Positions 17,290-25,970 of a stretch of 51,479 nucleotides of DNA are shown in pieces; positions within the stretch are counted from its first letter, which is position 1; each line of letters opens with the position of its first letter. The DNA comes from an uncultured Butyricicoccus sp. (GTDB lineage: Bacteria > Bacillota > Clostridia > Oscillospirales > Butyricicoccaceae): contig CALWUF010000038.1 in assembly GCA_944384655.1 (NCBI GenBank), forward strand, positions 1 to 51,479, read 5' to 3'. The notes under the pieces are model-generated. The model had not been told where the DNA came from, did not search any database, and saw only the letters and a list, made by a program, of their open reading frames with translations. The translations under genes and the position numbers were made by a program.

Positions 17290-17342
17290 TCTCTCTCCAT
17301 CCGTTTCGCTTCCGTGATCCGATGGTCTATACATCTTCTTTT

Positions 17343-17410
17343 ATTATAGCGTGATTTTCATTGTATCGCAGAGAACAAAACATTCTGTTTTTAGCACAGA
17401 ATTATGATAT
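17343..17410 (-). promoter_or_regulatory. Promoter of AraC paralogue 1 with shared activator element
   Basis: A minus-strand TATAAT (17343-17348) is followed upstream by the 40-bp element 17371-17410, matching the one before the dehydrogenase operon at the same distance to within 1 bp. The element contains the inverted repeat ATTCTGT-N7-ACAGAAT (17382-17402). Confidence 0.5.
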
Positions 17411-17439
17411 TTACGTATTTTTCCGCACTTTTAAATGCA

Positions 17440-17472
17440 AAAAAACTGCCGGAGGCAATTTTAGCCTCCGGC
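17440..17472 (-). terminator. Intrinsic terminator of AraC paralogue 2
   Basis: On the minus strand GCCGGAGGC and GCCTCCGGC form a 9-bp stem with a 7-nt loop, followed by a run of seven T within AGTTTTTTTGC. It begins 2 nt past the stop codon of the upstream regulator gene. Confidence 0.85.
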
Positions 17473-17473
17473 G

Positions 17474-18430
17474 TCAGCCAGATTGCATCCCGCTTGGTGA
17501 GCATCCCATAATCTTTTTAAACAATCTGGAAAAATAATTGAAATCATAAATCCCCACCTTCTCTGCCGCCTCATGAATGGTCATTTTATCCTTCTGCATA
17601 TATTCACAGGCGCGCACAATGCGCAGGCGGTTGATATAAGAAACTGGCGACAATCCTGTGATCTCTTTGAATAGTTTTCGGAAGTGATTTGGGCTGAATG
17701 AATATTCCTGTGCCACCACATTGAAATCCAATGTTTCATCCAGATGTTTCTCTATGTACATCAAAACTTCTGCAATAATCTTCTGATTTGCCTTGGAACA
17801 CACACGATATTTCTCATTTTGCCGCATCATTGCCTTTTTCAGTTCCAGCAGAATAACTTCCAGATATTTTTGTTTCATCAATGCATGAAATGAGCCAGGA
17901 CTCTCCTGTTCCTCAATGCCATGCTGTAAAACAGAATTGACAAAGGAAAATTCCATCGGGCTCAGATGAATGACGCCCTGTTTGTTGCTGTTCAACTCGT
18001 AACCAACATGCAGTTGACTGTCCTGATAATAATTTTCCCGTTCATTCAGCCGATCTTGCCAGGTTTGCACATCTTCCTGCTGACAAACATCACATATATT
18101 CAGAAACGGTTCACCAGTGCGCAACTCTTCTGCAACAATTTGTTCCAGAGAATCCAACTGAAACTGACAATTATAAATCAATGTCTCCCCATGCAGGGAA
18201 AATCCATGGGGTTGATGCTCTGTCACAATGACAGCATCTCCCTGGATCAGCAGTGTTTCCGTCCCATTATACATATGACGGCAGGAACCACGCCCGACAA
18301 AGAGCAATTCATAGTATCCGTGCTGATGCATACCCACAGATCGGCAATCTGTCCAGCGTTCAAACGCAATATTCGAGTCATCTTTGGAATACATGTCAAA
18401 ATAAGGATATTCCATGGATTTTTTGTTCAT
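17474..18430 (-). CDS. AraC-family transcriptional regulator (paralogue 2)
   Basis: This 318-residue regulator is strongly similar along its whole length to its downstream neighbour, so the pair arose by tandem duplication. The sensor half (YPYFDMYSKDDSNIAFERWTD, MHQHGYYELLFVGRGSC) has cupin character. The DNA-binding half runs from LDETLDFNVVAQEYSFSPNHF to the signature ending YFSRLFKKIMGCSPSG. The start ATG follows GGAG by about 8 nt. The gene ends in its own terminator, so the two regulators are separately transcribed. Its own promoter region lacks the 40-bp shared element, so it may be the constitutive or upstream member of a cascade. This is inference. Confidence 0.9.
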   Translation of the reverse strand: MNKKSMEYPYFDMYSKDDSNIAFERWTDCRSVGMHQHGYYELLFVGRGSCRHMYNGTETLLIQGDAVIVTEHQPHGFSLHGETLIYNCQFQLDSLEQIVAEELRTGEPFLNICDVCQQEDVQTWQDRLNERENYYQDSQLHVGYELNSNKQGVIHLSPMEFSFVNSVLQHGIEEQESPGSFHALMKQKYLEVILLELKKAMMRQNEKYRVCSKANQKIIAEVLMYIEKHLDETLDFNVVAQEYSFSPNHFRKLFKEITGLSPVSYINRLRIVRACEYMQKDKMTIHEAAEKVGIYDFNYFSRLFKKIMGCSPSGMQSG

Positions 18431-18592
18431 ATTCTCACTCCATTATACCGACAGACTGCATCAAATCTATGGTATGTATTATATCACTGCATTGCCACTG
18501 TTGTCTATCGCCTGAATGGGCTGTTTATACACGCAATTCAAACACCGGTATAACACACTTGTGTAGTATAATGAAAAAAAGGAGATGCTGTT

Positions 18593-19204
18593 ATGAACAA
18601 TCGAATGATCATCACCATTAGCCGGCAGTTTGGAAGCGGCGGGTATCAGATTGGTGAACTGCTGTCCACAAAACTGGATTTGCCGCTGTTTGACAAAAAT
18701 GCCATCGCACAAGCAATGAAAGAGTATGGCATTTATACACGTATCATGAATGAAGAACGATCTTCCCCCACCAATAGCCTGTTGTTTTCCATCGCAGCGA
18801 ATATGTATCCGCTTGGACGACATGGACTGTCCTTTGAGCAACAGATCGGTCTGGCAGAAGAGGAAACCATGCGTAATCTGGCAAAGGAAGGGTCATGTAT
18901 CTTTATCGGGCGCGCTGCTGATGCTGTTTTTGCAGATGATCCGGGACGTATCAGTTTTTTCATCCATGCGCCGTTGGATTGGCGGACAGCACGTGTCGCA
19001 CAGCAGTATCATCTGCCCGATGCCAGAGCAAAAAGCCTGACGCAGCAGATGGACAAAAAACGCGCCTCTTATTACATGGAACGTACTGACGGTAACTGGG
19101 CAGAGGCACAAACGTATCACCTCTCGATCGACAGCAGCCTTCTAACAACGGAAGAAACCGTACAGCAATTGTGCGCTTTTATTCGCGCTGTACACAACAG
19201 GTAA
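18593..19204 (+). CDS. Cytidylate-kinase-like family protein
   Basis: The product is a 203-residue P-loop protein of the cytidylate-kinase-like family (Pfam Cytidylate_kin2 type). The N-terminal ITISRQFGSGGYQIGELLSTKL contains the family P-loop variant SRQFGSGG. CIFIGRAADAVF and the later R-rich segment resemble the NMP-kinase core. AAGGAG lies 8 nt from the ATG, a TATAAT sits at 18567-18572 without a good -35, and a terminator follows. True CMP kinase activity is unproven; the family differs from Cmk and has no settled role. It is divergent from the AraC gene and convergent with the YgjP-like gene. Confidence 0.85.
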   Translation: MNNRMIITISRQFGSGGYQIGELLSTKLDLPLFDKNAIAQAMKEYGIYTRIMNEERSSPTNSLLFSIAANMYPLGRHGLSFEQQIGLAEEETMRNLAKEGSCIFIGRAADAVFADDPGRISFFIHAPLDWRTARVAQQYHLPDARAKSLTQQMDKKRASYYMERTDGNWAEAQTYHLSIDSSLLTTEETVQQLCAFIRAVHNR

Positions 19205-19221
19205 CTGTATATTGCAGCAAA

Positions 19222-19268
19222 AAAGCGAAATGACGGCAAAAAACCATCATTTCGCTTTCTTTTTTTGG
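19222..19268 (+). terminator. Intrinsic terminator
   Basis: AAAGCGAAATGA pairs with TCATTTCGCTTT and is followed by CTTTCTTTTTTT. It ends the kinase-like gene and overlaps the 3' end of the convergent YgjP-like gene. Confidence 0.85.
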
Positions 19269-19948
19269 TTTAAACGTGCCCGCCGCTGCGACCAGTCGGG
19301 CATGAATTTGGTCATCAGATTCCAGAATCGCTCACTGTGACTCGCCTCCAACAGGTGACACAATTCATGTACTACGACATATTCCACACACACAAGCGGC
19401 TGCTCCGCCAGCGCAAGATTCAGCCAAATGCGATGCGCATTGTAATTGCATGTTCCCCATCGGGTTTTCATTCGCTTGATGTGCCATTCCCTGACCTGCA
19501 CATGCATTCGTGGCGCCCAATGTGCGAGCAAATTGTTGACGACTTCATAAAGCTGTGCCCGCTGCCACCGGTGCAACAGCTTTTCCCGCTGTTCACAGGT
19601 ACTTTGGGCAGACGCTGTCAGCATAAGGTTATTCCCTTCCTGCCGTACCCCGTAATCCCGGCGTGTTTCCGACGTATGCACAACCAACAAATATGGCACG
19701 CCGAATACCGGGATTTGTTCACCGTTTTCATATCGACGCGGTATATGACGCGCACGAACAAGCTCCTGCTGTTTGATAATCCAATTCATATGTGTACGTA
19801 CAAATGCACACACAGTCTGGTCACTGGTTCGAACCGGCGCAGAAACGCGCACCTGTCCATCCGGCGCTTTCACATACAAATTCAATGATTTGATACTCTT
19901 GCGAATAACAGTGACAGGGATTCCATCAATTTCCATTTGTTTTATCAT
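19247..19948 (-). CDS. YgjP-like (DUF45) zinc metallopeptidase
   Basis: The product is a 233-residue protein of the YgjP/DUF45 family, related to SprT- and WSS1-type metalloproteases. The zinc site HELCH lies at 194-198, with the third ligand His204 in SHSERFW. The preceding block MKTRWGTCN (about 160-168) is the other conserved family signature. Family length is about 230 residues, so the gene is complete. It overlaps the 3' end of the YibE/F-family gene upstream by 23 bp on the same strand, so the two are probably cotranscribed. The physiological substrate is unknown. Confidence 0.88.
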   Translation of the reverse strand: MIKQMEIDGIPVTVIRKSIKSLNLYVKAPDGQVRVSAPVRTSDQTVCAFVRTHMNWIIKQQELVRARHIPRRYENGEQIPVFGVPYLLVVHTSETRRDYGVRQEGNNLMLTASAQSTCEQREKLLHRWQRAQLYEVVNNLLAHWAPRMHVQVREWHIKRMKTRWGTCNYNAHRIWLNLALAEQPLVCVEYVVVHELCHLLEASHSERFWNLMTKFMPDWSQRRARLNQKKKAK

Positions 19949-20708
19949 CCGACCTGCCTTCCTTTCTTTTGAGCACCACTGTCATCGCAAACGCTGCAAG
20001 CGGAATGGATATGATGCACCCCACTCCTGCCACGCCAGAAAACAAAAAAACCTGATACAATGCTTTGGAATTGAGAAAATATCCGAAAGAATACCCCCAA
20101 TAGCACACGATATTGAATAACAACAGCGATTCTCCCACACAGGAGAAAAACAGTGTATTCATTGTCGTCGATAAAATTTCCCTGCCGATGTTCAGACCAG
20201 ACGTAAATAACTGGGACGGCAATAACGCTGGATTGTTCCGATGCACTTCATACACCGCTGACGTTACCGCAACAGCAGCGTCCTTGACGGCACCCAACAA
20301 TCCGAGCAGGATGATCCCGATTTCAACCTGCTGCATGGGCAGACTGACATTCCCATCGAGAAACAATCCATCATCGAGATTGATTTTCACTTCGCTGTAT
20401 CCCCCGGCATCCCCTGCACGGCACAACAACAAACCCAGGGCGAACGTCACCAGCAACACAGCAAGAATGACTGTAAATGCAACCCGTGTTTTCAAATTGT
20501 TTCCATTCTGATAGAACAAAATGAAAACGGTCAATAAAATGCCAGCGATCACACTGGCGATAAGTGGATTTGCACCATATACAATAGAAAGGACAACGCC
20601 TGCTAAAATAGCCATATTCATCAGGATTGTCAAAAATGCCTGTAAACCACGATCTCGCCCTACAAACAGCATAAGTGCCAACAGGATAATCGCGAGTACT
20701 TTAATCAT
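19926..20708 (-). CDS. YibE/F-family membrane protein
   Basis: The product is a 260-residue polytopic membrane protein of the YibE/F family. It has around seven hydrophobic segments, the conserved stretch IILLGLLGAVKDAAVAVTSA in the middle, and the family pattern NIGREILSTTMNTLFFSCVGE. The ATG at 20708 has AAGGAG 8 nt upstream and overlaps the neighbouring YibE/F gene by 8 bp, so the pair is translated together. Family function is unknown; transport has been proposed. This copy lacks the extracytosolic N-terminal domain found in its partner. Confidence 0.85.
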   Translation of the reverse strand: MIKVLAIILLALMLFVGRDRGLQAFLTILMNMAILAGVVLSIVYGANPLIASVIAGILLTVFILFYQNGNNLKTRVAFTVILAVLLVTFALGLLLCRAGDAGGYSEVKINLDDGLFLDGNVSLPMQQVEIGIILLGLLGAVKDAAVAVTSAVYEVHRNNPALLPSQLFTSGLNIGREILSTTMNTLFFSCVGESLLLFNIVCYWGYSFGYFLNSKALYQVFLFSGVAGVGCIISIPLAAFAMTVVLKRKEGRSDDKTNGN

Positions 20709-21798
20709 GCTGCATCTCCTTCCGTCGATCCATCCAGAGCTTGAGTACAAGCTGGGAAACAGGCACTGCAAGTACCAGACCGATCGAACCGACCAGAAAA
20801 CGAACCAGTTCAAACGACAACACATATTCCCAAACAAACGGGATTGTCAACTGATTGCGCAGCATGAGCAGTATTTCCGGCAACCCACCGCAGATATATG
20901 TAAAAAACAGGACATTGACCATGGTACCCATGATGTCATCAGACACGGTTCGTATCGAATGACGTAATTGTTCATATGGAAGTGCAGGATTGCGCGTCAA
21001 CAGCTCATCCGCTGTAGAAATCAGCGAAATGGCAACATCCATCACTGCGCCCAACCCGCCAACCATAATTTCACAGAAAAACAATGCGCTCAGATCATCT
21101 GGCACAACAGCATATTCCAACATCTGATACTGCAATGCAGGCGTGCAAGCGCGGACAATTAAAAACAATGCCGCTGTCATGCCAATCGACAACAATGTAA
21201 CTGCAATGGCGAGCCCGGAACACCGATTCCAACCATTTGCGATCAGCAGTGAAAGAATGGTAAACAATAAAATCAACACACCTGTTAAGGCAAAGATATT
21301 CCAGCCGTCCAGATAACAGTGCAGCGCAATCGTCAACAGAACAATATTAAAAAATAAAGATAGCGATGCAAGCAGACCGGATGTGCCCGCAACAGCAATC
21401 ATACCGAGCAACAGCATCGCCGCGAGCAGATAAACAAGGGTATCGCGTTTCTGTCCGATAATTTTTCCAATTTCTCCATCTTCACCCGGCGCGACAAACA
21501 GTTTGTCTCCTACAGCATAGCATTCATCACGTACACCAGAATCTGTATATTGATTCAACAACTGAATGGTCTCCCCCGCCCGCGCGCCGTTTGTCAGCCG
21601 TGCAGAGATCGTCTGTACATAATAATTTTCTTGTCCTATACTCACTCCGCTCTGTGTTTCGGTGTGCTCCGTCTGGATATCAGTAATCACAGCAATCGTG
21701 CTGGTATACCATCTGTCGTTGTGGTCAACAACAACATAGCCAACCACAGCACATACAAAAAGAACTGCCAACAGGATCCGTTGCCTGCGCTGATCCAT
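20701..21798 (-). CDS. YibE/F-family membrane protein with extracytosolic domain
   Basis: The product has 365 residues. A single N-terminal membrane helix (about 8-25) is followed by an extracytosolic beta-rich region to about residue 115 (VITDIQTEHTETQSG, VSARLTNG-like and YAVGDKLFVAP blocks). Seven or so further helices form the YibE/F domain, with GGLGAVMDVAISLISTADEL and DDIMGTMVNVLFFTYICGGLPE as conserved motifs. It overlaps the shorter YibE/F gene by 8 bp and heads a three-gene unit ending in the YgjP-like peptidase. The two YibE/F proteins probably form one complex. The ribosome binding site is weak (GGTGGG). Confidence 0.85.
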   Translation of the reverse strand: MDQRRQRILLAVLFVCAVVGYVVVDHNDRWYTSTIAVITDIQTEHTETQSGVSIGQENYYVQTISARLTNGARAGETIQLLNQYTDSGVRDECYAVGDKLFVAPGEDGEIGKIIGQKRDTLVYLLAAMLLLGMIAVAGTSGLLASLSLFFNIVLLTIALHCYLDGWNIFALTGVLILLFTILSLLIANGWNRCSGLAIAVTLLSIGMTAALFLIVRACTPALQYQMLEYAVVPDDLSALFFCEIMVGGLGAVMDVAISLISTADELLTRNPALPYEQLRHSIRTVSDDIMGTMVNVLFFTYICGGLPEILLMLRNQLTIPFVWEYVLSFELVRFLVGSIGLVLAVPVSQLVLKLWMDRRKEMQHD

Positions 21799-21970
21799 CG
21801 ATATATCCCACCGCGTGAACGCCCGGCTTCCTGGAATTTTCGTAATAATTCCTCCTCAAATGGATGTTTATATGTTATTTATTCTATGGTTTTCGCTATC
21901 AAATGTCAAGATATGCCTGTATCGTATAAAATGATATCTGACTGTCCATACTTTTCATGAGGTGATTTGG

Positions 21971-22213
21971 ATGTCAAAAAATAGCGCCTATTTCTCCGTT
22001 TCTTCGCTGAACGGAAAACACGACCTGAAACGCATCAAACAGGAAATCGACCGAACCTGTGACGGTGTATTGTCTGTCTCCGTCGGTCTGGACCGCAATA
22101 TGGTGTCAATCGATTTCGATGATACTGGCGTTACGCCGCAAAAATTGCGCGACTGCCTCACCAATATGGGCATGGATGTCACCGGTGCGCGCATCGAATA
22201 TCATACTATGTAA
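21971..22213 (+). CDS. HMA-like small protein lacking the metal-binding CxxC
   Basis: This 80-residue protein has the beta-alpha-beta-beta-alpha-beta pattern of heavy-metal-associated domains: YFSVSSLNGKHDLKRIKQEI, GVLSVSVGLDRNMVSIDFDD and TPQKLRDCLTNMGMDV. The loop where HMA proteins carry CxxC reads SLNGKHD here, so copper-type binding is unlikely. The ATG at 21971 is chosen because GAGGTGA lies about 7 nt upstream. It is divergent from the YibE/F operon and is followed 14 nt later by a 41-residue ORF. Function unknown; a protein-protein or regulatory role is possible. Confidence 0.7.
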   Translation: MSKNSAYFSVSSLNGKHDLKRIKQEIDRTCDGVLSVSVGLDRNMVSIDFDDTGVTPQKLRDCLTNMGMDVTGARIEYHTM

Positions 22214-22227
22214 TGAGGAACAAATCC

Positions 22228-22353
22228 ATGGATAAATCCGGAATGAAGCGCCCTGAAGTGGGCAATCACGACAAAAACGATGTCAAACCCGTGCCGGAAA
22301 TTCAAGGCGCGGCAAAGCATGGCAAAAAGAAAGCCGGACAATTGCCCGACTGA
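22228..22353 (+). CDS. Small basic protein, 41 residues, unknown
   Basis: A short frame begins with ATG after a well-placed GAGGAA (about 8 nt) and ends 7 nt before a strong hairpin. The product starts MDKSGMKRPEVGNHDKND and ends KKKAGQLPD. It is rich in Lys, Gly and Asp and has no hydrophobic segment. It follows the HMA-like gene by 14 nt and so would be cotranscribed. I do not recognise it; the ribosome binding site and its position before the hairpin are the main support. Confidence 0.5.
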   Translation: MDKSGMKRPEVGNHDKNDVKPVPEIQGAAKHGKKKAGQLPD

Positions 22354-22360
22354 AACAGAT

Positions 22361-22395
22361 GTCCCCTGCAACCGGACTGATCCGGTGCAGGGGAC
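22361..22395. terminator. Hairpin terminator between convergent genes
   Basis: GTCCCCTGCAACCGGA and TCCGGTGCAGGGGAC pair over about 15 bp with a 4-nt loop. T-content after it is modest on both strands. It separates the small-protein unit from the YitT gene. Confidence 0.7.
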
Positions 22396-22414
22396 ATTAT
22401 GATTCTCATCCCTG

Positions 22415-23314
22415 TTACAAAAATTTTTTGCCACCACTCTTTTCATTTTTTTGTCTGGACTGATATTCGGAAAATCCCTCTCCAAAAACTTCATTTGTCT
22501 CTGTGACCATAACAAATGAAGTTTTATCAATCTCCTGTGCCACGCGGCGCACGATATATGCCTGTGATTTGGAACAGGCACAAAGCAAAACATCCTTATC
22601 CTGCCTGGTATAACTCCCTCTTGCTTTCAATTCTGTAGAACCCCTCCCGATGAGTTCACCGATATGCTGTGCAATTTCTTCACCGAAATCCGTTACAATG
22701 ATAATCAATGTACCCGCATCCATGCCGTACATAATTTTATCAATGACCAATGACGTCAAAATCGTGGCGGTAAGACCGTATAATACAGCATCCACATTGC
22801 CAAATACCGGCCATCCCAAAAGAATAATGGCCAAATCAATCATCATTGTAACAACTCCAATGGACAAGTGTGGACGAAGTATTTTTACTGACATGACAAG
22901 AAAATCAATGCCGCCGGAAGAAGAGCCGCGCATATAAAACAATGCAAGACCAATTCCTACGAAAATACCTGAGTACAGCGTAGCCATAAACTGTGAGCCG
23001 GAATAAGCAGGCAAATGAGGAAATATGATATCGAGAAAAACTGTACAAAAACACATGGTTTTCATGGTCTTCAATAAAAATCGTTTGCCTACAATTCGAT
23101 AGCTCAACAGTATGAGCGGTATATTCAGCGCCATGGTGGTGATACCAATTGGAAAACCCCACAGATAATTGGCAATGAGCGCAAGACCTGTCATACCGCC
23201 CAATGCAAACGTTGCTGTTTTGGCAAAGGTATACACACCGATTGAATAGAAAATAGAACCGATGATATCATAAAGTACATCCAATCCGATGCTTTTGATT
23301 TGCGATGATTTCAT
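22415..23314 (-). CDS. YitT-family (DUF161/DUF2179) membrane protein
   Basis: The product is a 299-residue integral membrane protein with about five to six helices in the first 200 residues (GGMTGLALIANYLWGFPIG, MRGSSSGGIDFLVMS). A cytosolic C-terminal DUF2179 domain (about 215-285) contains the conserved RGSTELKARGSYTRQDKDVLLC. This architecture is the standard YitT family of Firmicutes, whose role is unknown, possibly transport. The ATG at 23314 is chosen over a longer frame because it matches the family N-terminus and has GAGGAAAGGG upstream. It is transcribed alone between two hairpins. Confidence 0.9.
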   Translation of the reverse strand: MKSSQIKSIGLDVLYDIIGSIFYSIGVYTFAKTATFALGGMTGLALIANYLWGFPIGITTMALNIPLILLSYRIVGKRFLLKTMKTMCFCTVFLDIIFPHLPAYSGSQFMATLYSGIFVGIGLALFYMRGSSSGGIDFLVMSVKILRPHLSIGVVTMMIDLAIILLGWPVFGNVDAVLYGLTATILTSLVIDKIMYGMDAGTLIIIVTDFGEEIAQHIGELIGRGSTELKARGSYTRQDKDVLLCACSKSQAYIVRRVAQEIDKTSFVMVTETNEVFGEGFSEYQSRQKNEKSGGKKFL

Positions 23315-23392
23315 ATAGCCCTTTCCTCTTTTTGTTTTGTTTTTATATTTCCCGACAGGCGAGAGTTTACACAGGAATTTCAGTAATAAATG

Positions 23393-23434
23393 AAAAAACG
23401 ACCTCACTCCTGTTGAAATCAGGAATAAGGTCGT
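23393..23434 (-). terminator. Intrinsic terminator of the gal operon
   Basis: On the minus strand ACGACCTTATTCCTG pairs with CAGGAGTGAGGTCGT (one internal mismatch region) and is followed by TTTTTT. It begins 16 nt after the galT stop. Confidence 0.85.
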
Positions 23435-23449
23435 ATACAAAATCTATGC

Positions 23450-24952
23450 TTATGAAATCGAGTGTATAAACCGTAAGAATGCAGCTTTTCCAGCTTCATC
23501 CCGCTTGAATACACCGGCATGTTCGAGTACTTTTGCAAATACAATGCCCACTTCTTTTTGCAGGATCTCCATCGCATGATCTGCGGTGAATGTATATTGC
23601 GTTTTCAGCTTCTCCGCCCAGTCGGCATGTTTGGACGTTCGCTCATCCGCACGGATATCCGCGCCGGAAACCAATGCATCTGCCAAAACATACAGTTCTT
23701 CTTTGAGCCGTGCCGGCAGAACAGCCAGACCCATCACTTCAATCAGTCCTATGTTTTCCTTCTTGATATGGTGCAACTCTGCATGAGGATGATAAACACC
23801 GAGCGGATGCTCTTCTGTCGTAATATTATTGCGCAAAACAAGGTCAAGTTCATACTTGCCGTCACGCATGCGTGCGATGGGCGTGATGGTATTGTGCGGT
23901 TCACCATCGGTTTCTGCAAAAATAAATGCCGCTTCATCGGTATATCCGCGCCATGCCGAAAGGATGATCGATGCCAATTCAACCAATGCATTGTCATCGC
24001 TGCTTCTCAGGCGAATCACTGACATTGGCCATTTGACAATCCCCGCTTCTACTGTGTCAAAGCCGTCAAACAGGAGTGGCGTTTCCATCGGCGCTTTTTC
24101 CATTGCAAACACATAATGTCCGCCCTGAAAATGGTCGTGCGCCAAAATCGAGCCGCCGACAATGGGCAGGTCAGCATTGGAACCGACAAAATAATGTGGA
24201 AATTGTTTTACAAAATCCAACAGTTTTCGGAACGTTGCCGGTTCAATTTTCATCGGCGTATGCTGTGAATTGAATACAATGCAGTGTTCATTGTAATATA
24301 CATATGGCGAATATTGTAAAAACCATGCACTGTCATTGATCGTCACCGGAATGATGCGGTGATTTTGGCGCGCCGGATGGTTGACACGTCCGGCATATCC
24401 TTCATTTTCTTTGCACAACAGACACTTTGGATATGCTGATTGTGGCATATGTTTTGCCGCCGCAATGGCCTTTGGGTCTTTTTCCGGCTTGGACAGATTG
24501 ATGGTAATATCCAAATCACCGTATTGTGTCGGTGCAATCCATTTCATATCCTTCGCAATGCGATCACGACGGATATAATTGGTATCCTGACTGAATGTAT
24601 AATACCAATCGGTTGCTGCTTGCGGAGATTGTTGATATTTCTCCATAAATGTGCGCTGTACCTGACTGGGTGGAGGTGTAATGGCACCCATCAATTTTGT
24701 ATCAAACAAATCACGGTATACAATGCTGTTTTCAGTCAGTGCACCGGTCTGCAATGCACAGTCACACAAATCGTTCAGGACAGCCGCCACATCAATCGAA
24801 CCGGCGGGTTTGTCTGTATTATCCAAATCCTCACAATTGTCTACATGCAAGACCTCCAAGAGCCGATTGATTGCCCATGTCCGATCTTGTGTTTGAATCA
24901 ATCCGGTCTCAATTCCATATGTCACAATTGCCTGAATGCTGTCATATAACAT
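23450..24952 (-). CDS. galT: UDP-glucose--hexose-1-phosphate uridylyltransferase (Firmicutes type)
   Basis: The product is a 500-residue GalT of the long Gram-positive type. It exchanges UMP between UDP-glucose and galactose-1-phosphate in the Leloir pathway. The catalytic histidine region is seen in GGSILAHDHFQGGHYVF. Other family blocks are NQHTPMKIEP-like substrate residues, ARQNHRIIPVTIN and ENIGLIEVMGLAVLPARLK. The ATG at 24952 has GAGG about 8 nt upstream and starts 10 nt after galE ends, so it is the third gene of galK-galE-galT. A terminator follows. Length equals that of homologues. Confidence 0.95.
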   Translation of the reverse strand: MLYDSIQAIVTYGIETGLIQTQDRTWAINRLLEVLHVDNCEDLDNTDKPAGSIDVAAVLNDLCDCALQTGALTENSIVYRDLFDTKLMGAITPPPSQVQRTFMEKYQQSPQAATDWYYTFSQDTNYIRRDRIAKDMKWIAPTQYGDLDITINLSKPEKDPKAIAAAKHMPQSAYPKCLLCKENEGYAGRVNHPARQNHRIIPVTINDSAWFLQYSPYVYYNEHCIVFNSQHTPMKIEPATFRKLLDFVKQFPHYFVGSNADLPIVGGSILAHDHFQGGHYVFAMEKAPMETPLLFDGFDTVEAGIVKWPMSVIRLRSSDDNALVELASIILSAWRGYTDEAAFIFAETDGEPHNTITPIARMRDGKYELDLVLRNNITTEEHPLGVYHPHAELHHIKKENIGLIEVMGLAVLPARLKEELYVLADALVSGADIRADERTSKHADWAEKLKTQYTFTADHAMEILQKEVGIVFAKVLEHAGVFKRDEAGKAAFLRFIHSIS

Positions 24953-24962
24953 GTGTTGCACC

Positions 24963-25952
24963 TCACTTTGCAAACCCATGCGGATGGGTTTTGTGCCAGT
25001 TCCATGCAGTCGCGATGATTTCTTCCAGATCGGCATGCTGTGGATTCCAGCCGAGTACAGAACGCGCCTTGTCACTTGACGCAATCAATTGCGCCGGATC
25101 ACCTGCACGTCGCGGCGTTGTCTTTGCCGGGATCGGATGCCCCGTGACCTTGCGGGCAGTGTCAATGACTTCTTTGACCGTAAAGCCAACGCCATTTCCC
25201 AAATTGAAAATGCTGCTCTCTCCGCCATCCATCAAATAATCCATCGCCAGGATGTGTGCCTGTGCCAAATCGGTGACATGGATATAATCGCGGATACATG
25301 TCCCGTCCTTGGTATCATAATCGTCGCCAAAAATGGAGATGAATTCACGCTGTCCATTCGGCACCTGTAAAATGAGTGGAATCAGATGCGATTCCGGATT
25401 GTGCGCCTCACCGATTGTACCGGATACATGTGCGCCACACGCATTGAAATAACGCAGAGAGACAAAGCGCAGACCATGTGCAAGTCCTGTCCATTTGAAC
25501 ATTTTCTCCATAGAGAGTTTGGTCTCACCATAACAGTTGGTCGGCTCAGTCCGGTCAGTTTCTACAATCGGCACGCGTTCCGGCTCCCCATACGTCGCCG
25601 CTGTAGACGAGAATACAATTTTATCAATACCATGTGCAACCATAGATTCCAACAGGACTTTGGTACCGCACAGGTTGTTGTCGTAATATTTGAGTGGATT
25701 GGTCATGGATTCACCCACGAGCGAATTCGCGGCAAAATGGATGACGCCGTCAATTTTTTCGGATTCAAATACAGAATCAACGAATGTACGGTCGCGGATA
25801 TCGCCCTGATAGAATTTTGCCTTGGGATGTACTGCTTCAATATGGCCGGTTTCCAAATTATCCGCAATCACAACATCTTTTCCTGCATCAATCAATTCAT
25901 ATACCGTATGCGAACCGATATAGCCCGCACCGCCCAATACCAAAATTGCCAT
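24963..25952 (-). CDS. galE: UDP-glucose 4-epimerase
   Basis: This 329-residue NAD-dependent short-chain dehydrogenase/reductase interconverts UDP-galactose and UDP-glucose. The nucleotide-binding loop GGAGYIGSH opens the protein, FSSTAATYGEPE supplies the catalytic Ser/Thr, and YGETK (YxxxK) is the catalytic pair. VIHFAANSLVGESM is also typical. GGAGG lies 8 nt from the ATG. It is the second gene of the galactose operon, 18 nt downstream of galK and 10 nt upstream of galT. Confidence 0.96.
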   Translation of the reverse strand: MAILVLGGAGYIGSHTVYELIDAGKDVVIADNLETGHIEAVHPKAKFYQGDIRDRTFVDSVFESEKIDGVIHFAANSLVGESMTNPLKYYDNNLCGTKVLLESMVAHGIDKIVFSSTAATYGEPERVPIVETDRTEPTNCYGETKLSMEKMFKWTGLAHGLRFVSLRYFNACGAHVSGTIGEAHNPESHLIPLILQVPNGQREFISIFGDDYDTKDGTCIRDYIHVTDLAQAHILAMDYLMDGGESSIFNLGNGVGFTVKEVIDTARKVTGHPIPAKTTPRRAGDPAQLIASSDKARSVLGWNPQHADLEEIIATAWNWHKTHPHGFAK

Positions 25953-25970
25953 AATAAATTTCCTCCCTTT

